The translations under genes were made by a program, and so were the position numbers. Below are positions 6,888-10,433 of a stretch of 10,433 bases of DNA, piece by piece. Each line of letters begins with the position of its first letter. Position 1 is the stretch's first letter. The notes beneath the pieces were generated by a model. That model saw only the letters and a list, made by a program, of their open reading frames with translations, had not been told where the DNA came from and ran no database searches. The DNA lies in the NCBI GenBank assembly GCA_031276105.1, contig JAISNS010000190.1:1-10433 (forward strand). Direction: 5' to 3'. This stretch comes from Dysgonamonadaceae bacterium (lineage in GTDB: Bacteria > Bacteroidota > Bacteroidia > Bacteroidales > Azobacteroidaceae).

Positions 6888-6951
6888 AATTAAAAATGAT
6901 TGCGAATTTAAGGCTATATAATAATTATCACTAAATTTTAAAGAAAAAAAA

Positions 6952-7848
6952 ATGAAAAAGTTATTTTATCCGGCAATTTTGTTAATTGCCACAGTGTTTT
7001 TTTTCAATGGTTGCGCCGATGAAGACCCGGCACAGGGAGTTTCTGTCGATACATTTCCCCGCGCAACGATTGAAGGGTATGCGTATTTGAACATCAATCA
7101 ATCAAGTACGGCAGTTGTGAAATATGCTCCGGAAGGAACATTATTGTCGTTTACCATTCCGTACAGCGGATTGGGTATTTCGGGAAGTTCGGGTAACTAT
7201 GTGAAAACGACCCCGGTTAAAGCCGACGGTTCGTATGCAGTCGAATTGCCTGCGAGGGCAGATGGAACTCCGGTAACCGTTTCCATTTCCGGCGCTGAAA
7301 TCCTATTGAAGATTACTACCGATGATGGGAAAAGCGTCGATCAAATATTTAAAGTTAATCCTGTAGAGGAGCCTATCGTTGCAGGTTTTACTTATCGGAA
7401 AAAATTGGAGTACAGCCAAAAAGAAGCTTTTCAGGTATCTGCAACATGGGAAGAAGCAATCTATGAAGTGGAACTTGAATATTCCGATGGAAAAACAAAT
7501 TTGCCTGTACCGAAAGATACGGAAGTGAAAATCACGGTTTCAGGAAATAGTTTTGTTCCGACAAGAGCAAATGATTGGGTTTTCTTTAAAAAAGTAGGCT
7601 TTAACGGCTCATTGGAAATTAAGATGGACGCCCCTTCTTTGTTTGACGGGGGGCTGGCCTTTACGTGGGAGTTAGCTTTTAGGGCAGAAGCTACAGAATT
7701 TATATATGATTATGTAACAGGAACTGAAAAACCGGTCTCTAACGATTATAAGTTCTATATTAAGCAAACGTCTACTATCTATGGCGGAGAATCTGTGGAT
7801 GCAGGAACAGTCAGCGCTACTCGCGGCGCTAAATTGACTAATAACTGA
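6952..7848 (+). CDS. Probable surface-exposed lipoprotein, function unknown
   Basis: The 298-residue product starts with MKKLFYPAILLIATVFFFNG and then C21, a lipoprotein signal peptide with FNGC at the cleavage site. The mature N-terminus CADEDP has acidic residues at +3 to +5, like the Bacteroidetes lipoprotein export signal that sends lipoproteins to the cell surface. Residues about 38-140 look like a beta-sandwich with segments such as ATIEGYAYLNIN, APEGTLLSFTIPY and VKADGSYAVELPA, resembling carboxypeptidase-regulatory-like or Ig-like domains of Bacteroidetes lipoproteins. The rest is also beta-rich. No catalytic motif is visible. No consensus -7 box was found upstream; TATATAAT at about 6915 is the only promoter-like string. 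It is followed after 48 nt by a probable outer-membrane barrel gene, so the two products may work together at the cell surface. Confidence 0.8.
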   Translation: MKKLFYPAILLIATVFFFNGCADEDPAQGVSVDTFPRATIEGYAYLNINQSSTAVVKYAPEGTLLSFTIPYSGLGISGSSGNYVKTTPVKADGSYAVELPARADGTPVTVSISGAEILLKITTDDGKSVDQIFKVNPVEEPIVAGFTYRKKLEYSQKEAFQVSATWEEAIYEVELEYSDGKTNLPVPKDTEVKITVSGNSFVPTRANDWVFFKKVGFNGSLEIKMDAPSLFDGGLAFTWELAFRAEATEFIYDYVTGTEKPVSNDYKFYIKQTSTIYGGESVDAGTVSATRGAKLTNN

Positions 7849-7896
7849 TTGATTCAGGGAAAAAATTCAATCAATTAACAATTAAAGAATATTTTG

Positions 7897-8769
7897 ATGA
7901 AAAAAATAATAATAGCAACATTCTTCTGTGTGAGCGCGCTGTCATTTGCCGCAGCACAAAATGTGGATGAAAGTATGAAGCCTTTCGTTAACAAACAAGG
8001 CATTTCCTACTTGCCCGAAGCCGGCGATTTTGCTTTAGGCGTTGATGCTTCCCCGTTTTTAAACTATCTGGGAAACTTTTTCAATCAAGCGGGTACAAAC
8101 GAGGCTCCCACATTCGGTAACGAATTTGGCATCTACGGAAAATATTTTATTGAAGACAATCAGGCGATCCGGGTTAAACTGCATTTGGAATTTTCCAAAG
8201 AAAAACACAAACAAACGGTTCCTAATGATAAAGAACTCCTTATAGATCCTACGAATACTCTCGCTACGGGAATCGATATCCGAAACGATTTCAACAACAG
8301 CGTTGGTTTGAGTATCGGTTACGAACTTCGTAGAGGAAAAGGTCGTTTGCAGGGATTTTACGGCGCCGATTTTCTGCTCGGTTACGGAAGCTCCAAAAAA
8401 ACATACGAGTATGCTAATCCGATTACGGCAGCTAATCAATCGCCTTCGACGACGGATTGGATTACCGGAATTTCGAGTCATAAGAATGATCGCCCCCTGA
8501 AAGAAAAAACTCCGTATGCTTTTCAGATAGGATTGGGCGCATTTGTCGGAGTAGAATATTTTATCGCGCCGCAGATTTCATTGGGAGGCGAAGTCAATGT
8601 AGGCTTTCTGTATGGTACTCAAGGACAAAATGAAGTGACATCCGAACGCTTTAATACAGGCGCCGGCAGCGTACAAGAATATAAGCACCGGAAAGGAAAA
8701 ATCGACCCGGCTCAGGTTGGCTTATACACCCAGCCTTCAGGCTCGCTCTTTATGTTGTTTCATTTTTAA
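7897..8769 (+). CDS. Probable outer-membrane beta-barrel protein
   Basis: The start is the ATG at 7897 (MKKIIIATFF); a TTG just before it in frame is not needed. The product is 290 residues. The signal peptide is about 1-20 or 1-21 (SALSFAAAQ), cleaved near the AAA-Q or Q-N junction. The mature part has repeated amphipathic beta strands such as FALGVDASPFL, NEFGIYGKYFI, AIRVKLHLEF, NSVGLSIGYEL, LQGFYGADFLLGYG, AFQIGLGAFVGVEYFI and ISLGGEVNVGFLYG, separated by polar loops. It ends with LFMLFHF; a terminal phenylalanine is the usual BAM-recognised end of outer-membrane barrels. The length suggests about 8-12 strands, a porin-like or OmpA-barrel-like fold without a periplasmic domain. No substrate can be inferred. 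It forms a probable two-gene unit with the lipoprotein gene and is closed by a strong terminator. Confidence 0.8.
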   Translation: MKKIIIATFFCVSALSFAAAQNVDESMKPFVNKQGISYLPEAGDFALGVDASPFLNYLGNFFNQAGTNEAPTFGNEFGIYGKYFIEDNQAIRVKLHLEFSKEKHKQTVPNDKELLIDPTNTLATGIDIRNDFNNSVGLSIGYELRRGKGRLQGFYGADFLLGYGSSKKTYEYANPITAANQSPSTTDWITGISSHKNDRPLKEKTPYAFQIGLGAFVGVEYFIAPQISLGGEVNVGFLYGTQGQNEVTSERFNTGAGSVQEYKHRKGKIDPAQVGLYTQPSGSLFMLFHF

Positions 8770-8795
8770 AAAGCATTAAAGTGACAAGTGACAAG

Positions 8796-8837
8796 GGTGC
8801 AAAGCGCGCTAAACAAACGCTGCTTTGCGCCTTTTTT
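8796..8837 (+). terminator. Strong intrinsic terminator
   Basis: GGTGCAAAGC (8796-8805) pairs with GCTTTGCGCC (8822-8831) with one T-G wobble. The stem extends inward by GCG/CGC (8806-8808 with 8818-8820) after a one-base bulge. Six T residues follow (8832-8837). It lies 26 nt after the barrel gene stop and separates that gene from prfC. Confidence 0.88.
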
Positions 8838-8853
8838 ATTGCCATATATTTTG

Positions 8854-8861
8854 TACTTTTG
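8854..8861 (+). promoter_or_regulatory. Probable -7 promoter element for prfC
   Basis: TACTTTTG matches TAnnTTTG and lies 16 nt before the prfC ATG, implying a very short leader. With a spacing of 18 nt the -33 box would be TTTT (8832-8835), which is part of the preceding terminator's T tract. The upstream box is therefore only a partial match. Confidence 0.5.
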
Positions 8862-8877
8862 CGCAAAATTTGTGATT

Positions 8878-10433
8878 ATGGAATTAATAAACGAAATACA
8901 ACGTCGCAGGACATTCGCCATCATCAGTCATCCCGACGCCGGGAAAACCACGCTCACCGAAAAACTGTTGCTTTTCGGAGGAGCCATTCACGTGGCGGGA
9001 GCCGTCAAATCCAACAAGATAAAGAAAACGGCCACTTCCGACTGGATGGAAATCGAAAAACAGCGCGGCATTTCCGTCGCCACTTCGGTGATGGGATTTG
9101 ATTACGAAATCTACAAAATCAACATCTTGGACACGCCCGGCCACCAGGACTTTGCCGAAGACACTTACCGCACCCTGACGGCGGTCGACAGCGTAATCAT
9201 CGTCGTCGATATCGCCAAAGGCGTGGAAGCGCAAACGCGCAAACTGATGGAAGTCTGCCGGATGCGCAAAACGCCGGTGATCATTTTCGTCAACAAAATG
9301 GATCGCGACGGGAAAGACCCTTTTGATTTGCTGGACGAACTGGAACAGGAATTGCAAATTCACGTCCGTCCATTGAGTTGGCCGATCGAAATGGGCGTCA
9401 AATTCAAAGGCGTCTATAACATTTACGAAGAAAAATTAGACCTCTATACGCCCAGCAAACAAACCGTTACCGAGTCCATTCAGTTCAAAGACATCAACAG
9501 TCCCGATTTGGAAAATCGTATCGGCAGCGATTTGTCGGAAAAACTCCGCGCCGATTTGGATTTGATTCAAGGCGTTTATCCGGAATTTGAATTGAAAGCT
9601 TACCGCGAAGGAAATTTGGCGCCCGTCTTTTTCGGCTCGGCGTTGAACAACTTCGGCGTCAAAGAATTGTTGGATTGTTTTGTCCGGATCGCTCCTTCGC
9701 CCCGTCCGGTGAAAGCGGAAGAACGGGAAATCGTTCCCGAACGCGATCCGTTTTCCGGATTTATTTTCAAGATACACGCCAACATGGATCCCAATCACCG
9801 GAGTTGCATTGCTTTCCTGAAAATCTGTTCCGGCAAATTCGAGCGCAACACGAACTGCAAACACGTCCGTTTCGACAAGATGATGAAATTTTCGCAGGCC
9901 ACCGCTTTCATGGCGCAAAAGAAAGAAACCGTCGATGAAGCATTTGCCGGCGACATTATCGGTTTGCCCGATACCGGGAATTTCAAGATCGGCGATACGT
10001 TAACCGCCGGTGAAATCCTGCATTTTCGTGGACTGCCGAGTTTTTCCCCCGAAATGTTCAAATACATTGAAAATGCTGACCCGATGAAAACCAAACAATT
10101 GAACAAAGGAATCGACCAGTTGACGGACGAAGGCGTCGCTCAACTTTTCATTAACCAATACAACGGACGGAAAATTATCGGAACGGTCGGGCAATTGCAG
10201 TTCGAAGTGATACAATATCGCCTCCTGCACGAATACGGGGCGCAATGCAAGTGGGAATCCATTCATTTATATAAAGCCTGCTGGATTGAAAGTCAGTCTC
10301 TTGAATCGTTGGAAAACTTCAAAAAGCGGAAGTATCAGTATATGGCTTTGGATAAACAGGGGCGCGACGTCTTTTTAGCCGATTCGAGCTATGTATTACA
10401 AATGGCGCAACAGGATTTTCCCGAAATAAAATT
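8878..10433 (+). CDS. prfC: Peptide chain release factor 3, truncated by window end
   Basis: RF3 is a cytoplasmic GTPase that removes RF1 or RF2 from the ribosome after peptide release. The start is the ATG at 8878 ([20 protein letters not shown]). GTP-binding motifs are clear: G1 HPDAGKTT (18-25), the switch I region RGISVATSV (63-71), G3 DTPGH (85-89) and G4 NKMD (139-142). Domain II follows from about 270, and the C-terminal domain contains [19 protein letters not shown] and LYKACWIE, which separate RF3 from EF-G and related factors. The frame is open to the last base, with 518 complete codons ending FPEIK. RF3 proteins are usually about 525-530 residues, so only a few codons should be missing. 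GC content looks somewhat higher than in the neighbouring accessory genes. Confidence 0.96.
   Translation, partial: MELINEIQRRRTFAIISHPDAGKTTLTEKLLLFGGAIHVAGAVKSNKIKKTATSDWMEIEKQRGISVATSVMGFDYEIYKINILDTPGHQDFAEDTYRTLTAVDSVIIVVDIAKGVEAQTRKLMEVCRMRKTPVIIFVNKMDRDGKDPFDLLDELEQELQIHVRPLSWPIEMGVKFKGVYNIYEEKLDLYTPSKQTVTESIQFKDINSPDLENRIGSDLSEKLRADLDLIQGVYPEFELKAYREGNLAPVFFGSALNNFGVKELLDCFVRIAPSPRPVKAEEREIVPERDPFSGFIFKIHANMDPNHRSCIAFLKICSGKFERNTNCKHVRFDKMMKFSQATAFMAQKKETVDEAFAGDIIGLPDTGNFKIGDTLTAGEILHFRGLPSFSPEMFKYIENADPMKTKQLNKGIDQLTDEGVAQLFINQYNGRKIIGTVGQLQFEVIQYRLLHEYGAQCKWESIHLYKACWIESQSLESLENFKKRKYQYMALDKQGRDVFLADSSYVLQMAQQDFPEIK

Noticed and set aside
6905..6930. TATATAAT as a promoter for the lipoprotein gene
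   Set aside because: It resembles an E. coli -10 box, but Bacteroidetes primary promoters use TAnnTTTG and no TTTG partner sits at the right distance. It was therefore not listed as a feature.
5842..6951. tRNA, rRNA or CRISPR array in the 1.1-kb gene-poor region
   Set aside because: I saw no cloverleaf pattern, no evenly spaced repeats and no conserved RNA signature.
7846..7873. Weak hairpin between the lipoprotein and barrel genes (TGATTGA/TCAATCA)
   Set aside because: The 7-bp AT-rich stem has a 14-nt loop, overlaps the stop codon and lacks a T tract, so it is too weak to call a terminator or attenuator.
8884..9918. Minus-strand open frames opposite prfC (8884-9363 and 9436-9918)
   Set aside because: They are reversed images of the RF3 reading frame with biased composition (many F, H, V, D) and no family features.

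Overview
The window looks like chromosomal DNA of a member of Bacteroidota, most likely order Bacteroidales. The grounds are a fused aspartokinase-homoserine dehydrogenase of Bacteroides type, a DUF3467 protein, the gene series sigma-54 activator - LptE - small TPR-like protein - SecG, promoters of the Bacteroidetes form TTTG-N19-TAnnTTTG, weak Shine-Dalgarno signals, a remnant of an IS1380-type transposase, and a lipoprotein with an acidic stretch after its lipid-bearing cysteine. Genus cannot be decided from the sequence.

Left part (1-5841): a compact run of six plus-strand genes. A DUF3467 gene (often found just after rpoC in this group) is followed by thrA, a sigma-54 dependent activator only 3 nt downstream, lptE, a TPR-like gene and secG. 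The last four look like one operon joining a regulator to outer-membrane assembly (LptE) and protein export (SecG). The thrA gene is directly followed by this operon, not by other threonine-pathway genes.

Middle (5842-6951): about 1.1 kb without an intact gene. It holds a cluster of stem-loops with competing arms, a start-less coding remnant of unknown family, AT-rich repeats and hairpins, and a transposase pseudogene on the minus strand. The transposase has lost its central part, but a near-perfect promoter still precedes it. A terminator-like stem-loop lies at the right edge.

Right part (6952-8837): a two-gene unit encoding a probable surface lipoprotein and a probable outer-membrane beta-barrel protein, closed by a strong intrinsic terminator. 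The stem-loops on its two sides share the core GCAAAGCG. The window ends inside prfC (peptide chain release factor 3), which has its own promoter-like -7 box and lacks only its last few codons.

Overall this is a conserved housekeeping region interrupted by a small accessory and decaying segment. I see no CRISPR array, tRNA, rRNA or recognisable defence system.
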